A stretch of 33,592 bases of DNA from CAZUQA01 sp964622375 (GTDB taxonomy: Bacteria; Bacillota_I; Bacilli_A; Erysipelotrichales; Erysipelotrichaceae), in the NCBI GenBank assembly GCA_964622375.1, contig CAZUQA010000008.1, positions 1 to 33,592 of the forward strand, given 5' to 3'. The notes below the pieces were generated by a model that worked only from the letters and a program-made list of their open reading frames with translations, was not told the origin of the DNA and did no database searches. The position numbers and the translations under genes were made by a program. Shown piece by piece: positions 25,451 to 32,683 of the stretch. Every line of letters starts with the position of its first letter. Position 1 is the first letter of the stretch.

Positions 25451-27574
25451 ATGAGAAAAACCAGAGATTTTGAAGCCTATATCGATGATTATCAGTTAAT
25501 CACAGTCTATCTGCACAAGAATTACTATGCGGGCAATAGTGATTTTTTTATCTTAAGCCATACTTCAAACCCTAATGAAAACTGTCGGGTGCTTAGCTGT
25601 AACGACAGTGGTGAAGAATATCGGAAGTACAGTTTACAAGTTGAAAATGAAATAGTTATTGGGGAGAGCTATGAGATAATTGATAGCCATAATAATCATT
25701 ATCCTTTGTTTTATGGCACCATCACTAAGAAACCACGCTTCGATGAGGAAAACGGGTATTATGGCGCTGATCAGGGAGTCACTTATAACAATGACGAAAG
25801 TAGCTTTGTCTTATGGTCACCTACTTCTAAAGCGGTAATACTGAGACTGGTAAAAGGAAAAAGAATTCATTATTTCCGTTTACCTAAAGAAGAACGCGGC
25901 ATTTTTCGTAAAACCATCAAAGGCAACTGGGATGGCTGTAAGTATCAATATTTGCTGGCCAGCCAAGGTCAGTGGGTGGATTTAGTTGATCCTTATGCTT
26001 CAAGCTTGAGTGCCAACAGTGAATATGGGGTAGTTATTAACCCGGCAAAAACTGATGTTGACTTAGGGGGGAGAATCCAAGTTGAAGAATATGTTAAGCA
26101 GATTATCTATGAAGTTTCAGTACGCGATATCAGCAGCGACCCTAATGCCAATGTGAAATTTCCCAGGAAATACTTAGGTTTGGCGGAAAGCGGCAGTGAA
26201 TATCAAGGCTATCCGACGGCTTTAGATTACATTACTGATTTAGGTATTACGATGCTGCAGTTATTGCCGGTCCATGACTTTGGTTCAGTCAACGAGCTCA
26301 AACTTGATGAGTTCTATAATTGGGGTTACGACCCCACCCACTATTTGGCTTTAGAAGGCGGGTATGCTACTAATCCTGATGATGGCTACAGTAGAATTTT
26401 AGAGTTTAAAGCTTTAATCAAAGCCTTACATCAACGCAATATCGCTGTGAGTTTGGATTTGGTTTATAATCATGTTCATTTTATTGAAGGGGATAATCTC
26501 TTTAAGGTCGTGCCTAATTATTTCTTTAGAATGAGTGATGAAGCTGAACTGTCAAATGGCTCTTATTGTGGTAACGAATTTGATTCACAAAGCATCATGG
26601 GCAGAAAATACTTACTGAATTGTTGTTTACACTGGATTAAAGAATATGACATCGATGCTTTCCGCTTTGATTTGATGGGGCTGATTGACAATGAGACGAT
26701 GAATTTGATTGTTGAAGAAGCCAGAAAAATTAAAGCGGGCTTCATGATTTATGGCGAAGGATGGGATATGCCGACATTGATGGCTGATGCGATGAAGACG
26801 ACAATTGCCAATAACCTGAAAACTCCGGAAATTGCTTTCTTTAGCGACCGCTTTCGTGATGTAGTAAAAGGCAGCACCATCAAAGGTCAGGAGGCACTTT
26901 GTGGTTATGGCAGTGGTGATGTCAGTAAGATCGAAATGATGAAAAATGTTCTGACCGCCGGTATTGTCGCGTATGGCCTTTACCCTTATGTTTCTAATCC
27001 CAATCAAATGCTCAACTATGTCGAATGCCATGATAATCAAACCCTATGGGATAAGCTACAAATTTGTTGTGAGAAAGAAAGTAAAGAACAACTTTTGGCG
27101 CGGCAGAAACTGATAACTGCCTGTGTGCTGTTAGCTCAGGGCGTTCCTTTTCTGCACTGTGGGCAGGAGTTTTGTCGCACAAAAAACTTTGAAGCTAACA
27201 CTTACAACTTAGACGATGAAATCAACAAGGTGGATTATCAAAGGATGATTGACTACCGTGCCGTAGTAAACTATACCAAAGACATTATTCAATTAAGAAA
27301 AGACTATCACCAGTTTAGTTTGTGTGATAAAAGCGTCATCGAAAAACAAGTCAGTTTTGAGAATTTAGCTTTTGGCATCCTGTTATATCGTATAAGCGAT
27401 GGAAAAGAAACAATCGATTGTTTTATCAACCCGACCTGTGAAATGCTAAACTATGAGTATGATGCTGAAGTATGGTTATTGGCGAATGAAGCCGGCTACT
27501 TGAAAAATGAATTTTGTCAAAGAATTATTACGGTTAATCCTTTAACGGTGGTGGTAATAAGAAATGAAAAATAA
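25451..27574 (+). CDS. pulA: Type I pullulanase (glycogen/starch debranching)
   Basis: A 707-residue GH13 enzyme hydrolysing alpha-1,6 branches, which complements the phosphorylase upstream. An N-terminal beta region (about 1-95) is followed by a CBM48-like domain (about 105-195; FVLWSPTSKAVILRL) and the catalytic barrel. Motifs: IYEVSVRDIS, the YNWGYDP signature of type I pullulanases, DLVYNHVH, DAFRFDLMGLID with nucleophile Asp407, IYGEGWDMPT with acid/base Glu436, and VECHDNQTLWDKL. No signal peptide is seen, so it should act in the cytoplasm on internal glycogen. AAAAGG lies 6 nt before ATG. It follows glgP by 47 nt and overlaps the next gene by 11 nt, consistent with one operon. Confidence 0.93.
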   Translation: MRKTRDFEAYIDDYQLITVYLHKNYYAGNSDFFILSHTSNPNENCRVLSCNDSGEEYRKYSLQVENEIVIGESYEIIDSHNNHYPLFYGTITKKPRFDEENGYYGADQGVTYNNDESSFVLWSPTSKAVILRLVKGKRIHYFRLPKEERGIFRKTIKGNWDGCKYQYLLASQGQWVDLVDPYASSLSANSEYGVVINPAKTDVDLGGRIQVEEYVKQIIYEVSVRDISSDPNANVKFPRKYLGLAESGSEYQGYPTALDYITDLGITMLQLLPVHDFGSVNELKLDEFYNWGYDPTHYLALEGGYATNPDDGYSRILEFKALIKALHQRNIAVSLDLVYNHVHFIEGDNLFKVVPNYFFRMSDEAELSNGSYCGNEFDSQSIMGRKYLLNCCLHWIKEYDIDAFRFDLMGLIDNETMNLIVEEARKIKAGFMIYGEGWDMPTLMADAMKTTIANNLKTPEIAFFSDRFRDVVKGSTIKGQEALCGYGSGDVSKIEMMKNVLTAGIVAYGLYPYVSNPNQMLNYVECHDNQTLWDKLQICCEKESKEQLLARQKLITACVLLAQGVPFLHCGQEFCRTKNFEANTYNLDDEINKVDYQRMIDYRAVVNYTKDIIQLRKDYHQFSLCDKSVIEKQVSFENLAFGILLYRISDGKETIDCFINPTCEMLNYEYDAEVWLLANEAGYLKNEFCQRIITVNPLTVVVIRNEK

Positions 27575-27968
27575 CTATTTAGTATTTCGTCTGTTGCCGG
27601 ATAGTGACTTATATGAAGGTATCTGGCAACAGTGTCAGAAACATCAAATAAAGGCAGGAAGTATTGTCAGTGCTGTAGGTTGCCTTAAACATTTGGTAAT
27701 TAGAACGGCTGATGGAGTAACGATTTACCAAGAGCAAAATGATTTCGAAGTTACTTCTTTGTCAGGGACCATCAGTCAAGACGGCATGCATGTCCATATT
27801 CAAGTTTGTGACAATGAGTTGCGCAGTTTTGGTGGTCATTTAAAAGAAGGGACAATGGTCAATACCACAATGGAAATAGTGATATTAAATTTAGAGAAGG
27901 AGTATCAACTTAGCCGGGAAGCTGACGCGACAACCGGCTATGACGAACTGGAGGTGCAAGAAAAATGA
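27564..27968 (+). CDS. PPC/DUF296 domain protein
   Basis: A single-domain protein of 134 residues. The sequence begins YLVFRLLPDSDLYEGI, then IKAGSIVSAVGCLKH, TSLSGTISQDGMHVHIQVCD and GGHLKEGTMVNTTMEIVIL; the H-x-H and GGH-L-x-x-G motifs are the mark of the PPC (plants and prokaryotes conserved, DUF296) fold, which forms trimers and can carry a metal site. Bacterial single-domain members have no settled function and no AT-hook is present here. The start overlaps the end of pulA by 11 nt, and its stop overlaps the patatin start (ATGA), so it is translationally coupled to both. A role tied to glycogen breakdown is inferred only from position. Confidence 0.82.
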   Translation: MKNNYLVFRLLPDSDLYEGIWQQCQKHQIKAGSIVSAVGCLKHLVIRTADGVTIYQEQNDFEVTSLSGTISQDGMHVHIQVCDNELRSFGGHLKEGTMVNTTMEIVILNLEKEYQLSREADATTGYDELEVQEK

Positions 27969-29242
27969 AAAGGGCACTGGTATTAGGTGGCGGTGGCGCA
28001 AAAGGCGCTTACCAATGCGGCGTATGGCGTTGTTTGCGGGAGAAGCATCAAAATTTTGATTTGGTTGTAGGCACTTCCATCGGCGCCCTTAACGGAGCGA
28101 TGGTCGTACAAAACAAATATCAAGAGTGTTTGGATCTTTGGGAAAACATCAATGTTGATATGGTTTTAAATAATGGTGTTAATCTAAAATTTAATTTTGA
28201 GGTGATGATGGGTCAAAAGGACAAGTTTGTCCCAATGTTGCAGACAGCTGCCAAAAAGAAGGGGATGGACACTGCACCATTACATGAATTGATTAAGAAA
28301 ACCGTTGATTATAAAAAGATTAAAAAAAGCAAAAAGGATTTCTATGTGATGACGGTAGAAGTTCCGAATTTCGTACCTTACCAAATTAATGTTAAAGATT
28401 TAAGTGCTGAAAAAATGGTGGATTTTTTGATGGCATCAGCCTCCTGTTTCCCGGCTTTTCCGATTAAACATATTGAAGATAAGAAATATGTCGATGGGGG
28501 CTATTTTGACAATTTGCCGATCAACACAGCTATTGAGCAAAAAGCAGATGAGATCATTGCGGTCAACTTAAAATCGCCGGGATTGACAAGAAAACCACGA
28601 CCCAATAACAAAGTGATAAAAATAATTGAGCCTTATTGGAGTCTGGGCGGTCTTTTAAATTTTGATAGTGAGGTGGCTAAACGCAATATCATTTTAGGTT
28701 ACTATGATGCTAAAAAACTCTTTGGTGACTATCGGGGGTTTGCCTATACTTTCAAGGCTAATGCCAGATATCTAAAGAAATTGTTAACGGTTTTTGAAGA
28801 AAAAATTGCGACGATAAATGAACAATCGACCAATAGGTTATTAGGAAAAATTGCTTTTGAGTTAAATGATGCCGATTACAAGTTACTGACTTTCAATGAG
28901 CGTAAATATAGTGATGAAGATTGTCTTTTGCGTTTAATCGAGAGAATAATGGAACTAATGGACTACAGTCCGGAAGAATTATACAATATTAAAAAAGTTG
29001 GAAGAGATATTGCCGACAGCATCAAGTCGGTGGAAAAGATGGATGTTAAAAAATGGCTTAAACGTTTTATGAAAAATCCGGCAATTACCATTAAAGAGTT
29101 TGAAGCCAAGAATTTGATTTTTAGTTTAGCTGAGGAAATTGATAGTCTTGATAGTAGTGTACTAGCCATGTTTTATAAAGTGTTCCCCAGTGAATGTTTA
29201 ACCGGTTTATTGATAAGTTGCTTACCAAAAACTGATTTATAG
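27965..29242 (+). CDS. Patatin-like phospholipase
   Basis: A 425-residue protein. The first 200 residues are a patatin domain: the oxyanion loop LGGGGAKGAYQCGV, the nucleophile elbow GTSIG with Ser38, and the catalytic dyad acid in VDGGYFDNLP (Asp177). These enzymes are serine lipid acyl hydrolases; the substrate is unknown. The C-terminal 220 residues are charged, probably helical, and not recognised. No signal peptide or transmembrane helix is seen, so it is likely cytoplasmic or loosely membrane-bound. GGAGG lies 9 nt before ATG, which overlaps the preceding stop codon. It is the last gene of the glgP operon; no clear terminator hairpin follows before the tRNA promoter. Confidence 0.9.
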   Translation: MKRALVLGGGGAKGAYQCGVWRCLREKHQNFDLVVGTSIGALNGAMVVQNKYQECLDLWENINVDMVLNNGVNLKFNFEVMMGQKDKFVPMLQTAAKKKGMDTAPLHELIKKTVDYKKIKKSKKDFYVMTVEVPNFVPYQINVKDLSAEKMVDFLMASASCFPAFPIKHIEDKKYVDGGYFDNLPINTAIEQKADEIIAVNLKSPGLTRKPRPNNKVIKIIEPYWSLGGLLNFDSEVAKRNIILGYYDAKKLFGDYRGFAYTFKANARYLKKLLTVFEEKIATINEQSTNRLLGKIAFELNDADYKLLTFNERKYSDEDCLLRLIERIMELMDYSPEELYNIKKVGRDIADSIKSVEKMDVKKWLKRFMKNPAITIKEFEAKNLIFSLAEEIDSLDSSVLAMFYKVFPSECLTGLLISCLPKTDL

Positions 29243-29276
29243 CTGTTGGCTGTGCGCTGTAAAACCGGTAAAACTA

Positions 29277-29305
29277 TTGTCAAATAAGAGCTTTTATGCT
29301 AGTAT
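29277..29305 (+). promoter_or_regulatory. tRNA promoter
   Basis: TTGTCA (29277-29282), 17 nt, TAGTAT (29300-29305), with TG one base before the -10. Start is expected near 29312, about 6 nt before tRNA-Asn. Confidence 0.8.
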
Positions 29306-29317
29306 TTATGAGCGCTT

Positions 29318-29392
29318 GCCTGAATAGCTCAGCGGTAGAGCAACCGGCTGTTAACCGGTTGGTCACAGGTTCGAATCCTGTTTCAGGCGCCA
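29318..29392 (+). tRNA. tRNA-Asn(GUU)
   Basis: Complete cloverleaf: acceptor GCCTGAA/TTCAGGC, D stem GCTC/GAGC, anticodon stem ACCGG/CCGGT with loop CTGTTAA, T stem ACAGG/CCTGT with TTCGAAT loop, G discriminator and encoded CCA. Anticodon GTT reads asparagine codons. Confidence 0.95.
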
Positions 29393-29399
29393 TTTAGAT

Positions 29400-29476
29400 G
29401 GCCTGTTGGGGAGGCGGCTTAACACACCGCCCTTTCACGGCGGCATTCACGGGTTCGAATCCCGTACAGGTCACCA
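29400..29476 (+). tRNA. tRNA-Glu(UUC)
   Basis: Acceptor GGCCTGT/ACAGGTC (one G-T pair), anticodon stem CCGCC/GGCGG with loop CTTTCAC (anticodon TTC), T stem ACGGG/CCCGT and encoded CCA. The D stem is imperfect: the usual GTC/GAC reads GGG/CAC, leaving a G-A mismatch at 11-24. Seven nt after tRNA-Asn, so co-transcribed. Confidence 0.9.
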
Positions 29477-29540
29477 AAGCGTATTTAGCCTCAACTGAGT
29501 GAGTAAAATCATTGATGGTTGGTGGCTTTTTTATTTCAAT
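29447..29540 (+). repeat. Left direct repeat (tRNA-Glu 3' end plus terminator)
   Basis: This 94-nt stretch, from the T arm of tRNA-Glu through its terminator, recurs at 31241-31335 with five mismatches and one extra T. The two copies flank the fic gene in direct orientation. Confidence 0.9.
29487..29537 (+). terminator. Terminator after the tRNA pair
   Basis: AGCC and CAAC (29487-29495) pair with GTTG and GGCT (29518-29527) around a small bulge, followed by six T. A nearly identical copy is at 31281-31326. Confidence 0.7.
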
Positions 29541-29642
29541 TAAATATTCTAATTTGAGCAAAGAGCTAAATAAATAATGATTGCAGTAAAAACAATCTGC
29601 TTCATCCTGTCTTAAGTATATTTCCTTTTTATCCATTGAAGA

Positions 29643-30785
29643 CTAATCAGCAAATAAATCAAAATAATTAGCATAAAACCATTTTTGTCCATACAAAGAA
29701 TCCCTAGTTTTTAGTGGTTTTAAAATTCCCATATCAACAAGCCTATTGATTGCTTTATAACCACCATTACGTGAAAATCCTGTCCATTGAACGATATCTG
29801 CTATTCCAACAATGGGCATTTCATAAAGATTATTCAAAATATTTATCGTGCTTTTTGCAGCAGTTTTTCCCAGTGAATATATCTTTTGCATATCAACATC
29901 ACGTAGATCAACTATATTAGTGCAGGTTGCGATAGCTGATTCTGCAGTTTCAATTATTCCATCAATGAAGAAATCAAGCCATTCATAAAGGTAGCCTTGA
30001 TGGTAGGCATTAAGTTTATCATAATAGAGTTTTTGATTCTTTTTGAAGTATGAGGAAAGATATAGTATTGGCATACCAAGAAGCTTTTCTCTCCATAGAA
30101 ACATAGTAATTAGCATTCTGCCGGTTCTACCATTTCCGTCAGTGAAGGGATGGATAGTCTCAAATTGTGAGTGGATAAGTGCAGCTTTAACTAGAATTGG
30201 CAAATTATCATTAGCGTGCACGAATTTCTCTAAATCATTTAATGATCTGCGCATTTCCGGAACTGGCGGAGGGACAAAGAAAGCATTACCGGGGTTTGTT
30301 CCACCTATCCAGTTTTGTGATGTTCTAAACTCACCAGGGTAGGAAAATTGTGTAGATCTGGCTCCGACCATAAGTTTCTCATGCAACTCACAAATAAATC
30401 TTAGAGAGAAGGGGAAGGTTTCAGCCCTTTCTATTCCGTAGTTCAAAGCATCGACATAATGCAATATATCATCAACATCAGAGGGGATGCCGCTACTGGG
30501 CTCAATATTATGTTTTTCTATAACGTCCATTAAAGTGGCATTTGTGCCTTCAATTTGACTTGAGCTTGACGCATCTTTGCGGATGAACATCTTTAAGAAC
30601 CAATCCTTATCAGGTAATCGATCAGCAACACCATCGAGTTTTCCAAGCAAGTGAACGGCTCTTGTATGAGCTAAATTTTGTTCTCTTGACAGGATTATTG
30701 GTTTAGTTGGCGGAAAAGGATTAGGGACAAAAGCACTAAAATTGTTTGGTTGTTTTATTAGTTTGCCAATTTCAAAACAGTTCAT
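29643..30785 (-). CDS. Fic family protein (AMPylation-type) with C-terminal winged helix
   Basis: A 380-residue Fic protein. Fic enzymes usually transfer AMP or another nucleotide part to hydroxyl groups of target proteins. An N-terminal helix carries SSSQIEG (73-80), the inhibitory (S/T)xxxE(G/N) motif with Glu79. The flap FVPPPVPEM (170-178) and core motif HPFTDGNGRTGR (212-223) are complete, so it should be catalytically able but self-inhibited. Residues about 310-370 form a winged-helix-like region (IADIVQWTGFSRNGGYKAINRL). This N-inhibited, HTH-tailed layout is common in single-gene bacterial Fic proteins, and no separate antitoxin is seen. ATG 30785 has only a weak AAAGAAAAG site. It lies between two direct repeats of tRNA 3' sequence, so it seems acquired. 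Confidence 0.93.
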   Translation of the reverse strand: MNCFEIGKLIKQPNNFSAFVPNPFPPTKPIILSREQNLAHTRAVHLLGKLDGVADRLPDKDWFLKMFIRKDASSSSQIEGTNATLMDVIEKHNIEPSSGIPSDVDDILHYVDALNYGIERAETFPFSLRFICELHEKLMVGARSTQFSYPGEFRTSQNWIGGTNPGNAFFVPPPVPEMRRSLNDLEKFVHANDNLPILVKAALIHSQFETIHPFTDGNGRTGRMLITMFLWREKLLGMPILYLSSYFKKNQKLYYDKLNAYHQGYLYEWLDFFIDGIIETAESAIATCTNIVDLRDVDMQKIYSLGKTAAKSTINILNNLYEMPIVGIADIVQWTGFSRNGGYKAINRLVDMGILKPLKTRDSLYGQKWFYANYFDLFAD

Positions 30786-30797
30786 ATCTTTTCTTTG

Positions 30798-30828
30798 ATG
30801 TTAACTTATTATCACTTTCAGTTAACAT
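30798..30828. promoter_or_regulatory. Palindromic operator candidate upstream of fic
   Basis: ATGTTAAC (30798-30805) and GTTAACAT (30821-30828) form a perfect 8-bp inverted repeat with a 15-nt spacer. The right arm overlaps the fic -10 box and the start region, as expected for a repressor site. The C-terminal winged helix of Fic is one candidate binder. Confidence 0.55.
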
Positions 30829-30855
30829 TGTAATAGCGGCGTTTATAAATGTCAA
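30827..30855 (-). promoter_or_regulatory. Near-consensus promoter of fic
   Basis: On the minus strand TTGACA (30855-30850), exactly 17 nt, TACAAT (30832-30827). Start is expected near 30820, a leader of about 35 nt. Confidence 0.85.
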
Positions 30856-30859
30856 CGGT

Positions 30860-31216
30860 CCAACTAAGGTACCAAATCCTATTTTTACGCAATTTTTAAG
30901 CTTTATTTATTGTAAGCTTTATTTAATGCTTTTCCAAAGCGATAATACAATTACTCTAAATACTTCATAGCTCAAAGAAAAGAGACTATTATCAAACGAT
31001 ACGCTTACTAAATATGGTGTTATGAAAAAGGAAAACATCAGGAGGATATTTGTATGTTGGTTTAACAGTTGAAATCATTGATAAGACCATTCTTAGCATT
31101 TTTCGTTTTCATGCGTTTCAAAAATATTTGGGAGTTAAAAGAGTACTTAAAAAGAAACAAAAAGAATAGTGGTATCTGTTCAAGTATCTACAGTGTTTAC
31201 TTTTTCCAAAGAGTAA
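30860..31216. other. Gene-free spacer with a broken translation start
   Basis: No full gene is seen in this AT-rich stretch. A perfect AGGAGG (31040-31045) stands 8 nt before ATG 31054, but the frame ends after three codons (MLV, stop). The +2 frame then stays open to about 31170 and encodes a basic stretch of about 37 residues ending in KKKQKE. This looks like the start of a lost gene. Confidence 0.45.
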
Positions 31217-31335
31217 AGCAACCGGCTGTTAACCGGTTGGTCACGGGTTCGAATCCCGTACAGGGCACCAAAGCGTATTTAGCCTCAACTGAATGAATAA
31301 AATCATTAGTGGTTGGTGGCTTTTTTATTTTCAAT
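31217..31335 (+). pseudogene. Chimeric tRNA remnant with terminator (right direct repeat)
   Basis: Bases 31217-31244 are identical to the anticodon arm and variable region of tRNA-Asn (29339-29366), including the GTT anticodon. From 31241 the sequence switches to the T arm, acceptor 3' end, CCA and terminator of tRNA-Glu (29447-29540). The 5' acceptor and D-arm halves are missing, so no cloverleaf forms. The junction is the shared TCAC before the T arm. Confidence 0.85.
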
Positions 31336-31430
31336 GACTATTTCTACAAACATTCTAAAACGCTTACAAAAAAACCAAAACGGCTATTCAGGGTGTAATA
31401 TGCTTAACTTAGTGTAAAGGGGGTAGATAT

Positions 31431-32102
31431 CTAAAAAGCAAAGAAAACATTAGCAATTAAGTGAGACAGTGCTCCAAGAATAACAAAAAGATGCCAAACT
31501 AAATGGGCATATTTGAATTGTGAAGCATAGATAACAGCACCAATGGTATAAAACAAACCACCGACAAATATTAATGCCACCAGAATAATGTTAGCCTTAT
31601 TAAACAATTGCGGAATAATCAGAATTGCTAACCAACCCATAAAAATATAAATAGCCATTGTCAGTTTAGGGCTTGATATTCTAATTAATGATTTGTATAA
31701 AATGCCAAAGATAACCATTATCCATTGCAACACAACCAAAGTAATACCAAAGTAACCACCAATAATGCAGAGCCCTAAAGGGGTATAACTGCCGGCGATT
31801 GCCACATAAATGAAAATGTGATCTAAGATTCTCGTCACTTCCTTATGTTTAGTATTGTGCTCCATGATGTGATAAATCGTAGATGCTAAAAACATTAAGT
31901 TAAGAGATAAAGTAAAAACAATCATGGAAAAAACAAATATCAAATTGTTGGTTTTAATATAGCTATAAACTGCAATCGCTGGCGAAAGAATCATTAATAA
32001 AAAAGCTAATGAACCATGTGATGCTGAGTTAGCTAGTTCCTCGCCAAAAGTTAGCTCTCTTTTTGCTTTTTTGATTTTTATTTCTTTTTTCGGAGCTGTC
32101 AT
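31431..32102 (-). CDS. Hemolysin III / PAQR family membrane protein
   Basis: About 223 residues with seven hydrophobic helices, the normal layout of the HlyIII family (PAQR superfamily). Family motifs are present: GEELANSASHG before helix 1, STIYHIMEH after helix 2, LDHIFIYVAIAGSYTP, and VWHLFVILGALSH at the end; the conserved His/Asp/Ser residues are thought to bind a metal in the membrane. Despite the name, bacterial members have no proven haemolytic role, and YqfA-type members are linked to membrane homeostasis. The first ATG (32117) sits at the inferred transcript start behind a TATTAT (32129-32124); ATG 32102 has AGGA 5 nt upstream and is preferred. It is transcribed alone, away from gltX. 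Confidence 0.88.
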   Translation of the reverse strand: MTAPKKEIKIKKAKRELTFGEELANSASHGSLAFLLMILSPAIAVYSYIKTNNLIFVFSMIVFTLSLNLMFLASTIYHIMEHNTKHKEVTRILDHIFIYVAIAGSYTPLGLCIIGGYFGITLVVLQWIMVIFGILYKSLIRISSPKLTMAIYIFMGWLAILIIPQLFNKANIILVALIFVGGLFYTIGAVIYASQFKYAHLVWHLFVILGALSHLIANVFFAF

Positions 32103-32202
32103 CATTATCCTGCTCATTTTTATATAATAACACAGAATTGACAGGGAGTAAGGTCATTGGGACAATCTGATATCAAGGCTTTTCAATTTATGATTATCAT
32201 AA

Positions 32203-32463
32203 ATATTTGGAAACCCAATAATTGGTGACAATGTTTATATAGGAGCCGGTGCAAAAATAATCGGCAATGTCAAGATTGGCAACAATTGTCGTATTGGGGC
32301 TAATGTTGTTGTCCATAAAGATGTACCCGATAATTCAGTTGTGGTAACTGCAGAAACAAGAATAATCCAAAAGGAGCATATGGACAACCACTTTGTCATC
32401 ATGCGGGAAAACGGTAAGAAGGAATACTTCCATGACGGAGCTTTTTATAGTCTTCAAGATTAA
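32203..32463 (+). pseudogene. Left-handed beta-helix acetyltransferase fragment (serine acetyltransferase-like)
   Basis: An 86-codon C-terminal piece with no start codon at its head; an in-frame TAA is at 32200. The hexapeptide repeats are clear: FGNPIIGDNVYIGAGAKIIG, NVKIGNNCRIGANVVV and DVPDNSVVV, the C-terminal end of a serine O-acetyltransferase/CysE-like or sugar acetyltransferase chain. The N-terminal helical domain and the catalytic histidine part of the helix are missing, so it cannot be active. After the helix it keeps a tail ending SLQD and a normal stop. The 80 nt upstream do not encode a recognisable remainder. Confidence 0.8.
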
Positions 32464-32563
32464 GATTAAAAAAATCTTGTAATTACCGGCGAAAATGAGC
32501 AATATCCACTTCTGGTTTGGGCTATTTCTTTAGCAGCAGGAGCTCACATTCAGGTGTGATTTC

Positions 32564-32572
32564 TGTTATACT
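32564..32572 (+). promoter_or_regulatory. Extended -10 promoter of tRNA-Gln
   Basis: TGTTATACT is TG-n-TATACT. Start is expected near 32579, 7 nt before the tRNA. No strong -35 is seen. The same transcript may run into gltX. Confidence 0.55.
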
Positions 32573-32585
32573 ATAAACTAGTTGT

Positions 32586-32660
32586 TGCCCCATAGCCAAG
32601 CGGTAAGGCAGTGGACTCTGACTCCATCATTCCTAGGTTCGAATCCTAGTGGGGCAGCCA
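32586..32660 (+). tRNA. tRNA-Gln(CUG)
   Basis: Acceptor TGCCCCA/TGGGGCA, anticodon stem GTGGA/TCCAT with loop CTCTGAC (anticodon CTG, reading CAG), T stem CTAGG/CCTAG with TTCGAAT loop, G discriminator, encoded CCA. All stems are well paired. It stands 23 nt before gltX on the same strand. Confidence 0.93.
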
Positions 32661-32683
32661 TTTTTGAAAGGATTTTATCAATA

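Noticed and set aside
26627..27040. A 137-codon frame antisense to pulA
   Set aside because: The opposite strand encodes a pullulanase with all catalytic motifs, so this is a shadow frame.
29394..29636. An 80-codon minus-strand frame just after fic
   Set aside because: Its second half is the antisense of tRNA-Glu (the well-known false CTGFEPV-type translation), and its ATG has no ribosome site.
31069..31296. A 75-codon plus-strand frame after the AGGAGG site
   Set aside because: It runs through the tRNA remnant, whose translation explains its C-terminus, and its ATG/TTG has no proper ribosome site.
32455..32482. CAAGATT/AATCTTG inverted repeat as a terminator
   Set aside because: No T run follows on the plus strand; the sequence after it is TAATTACC.
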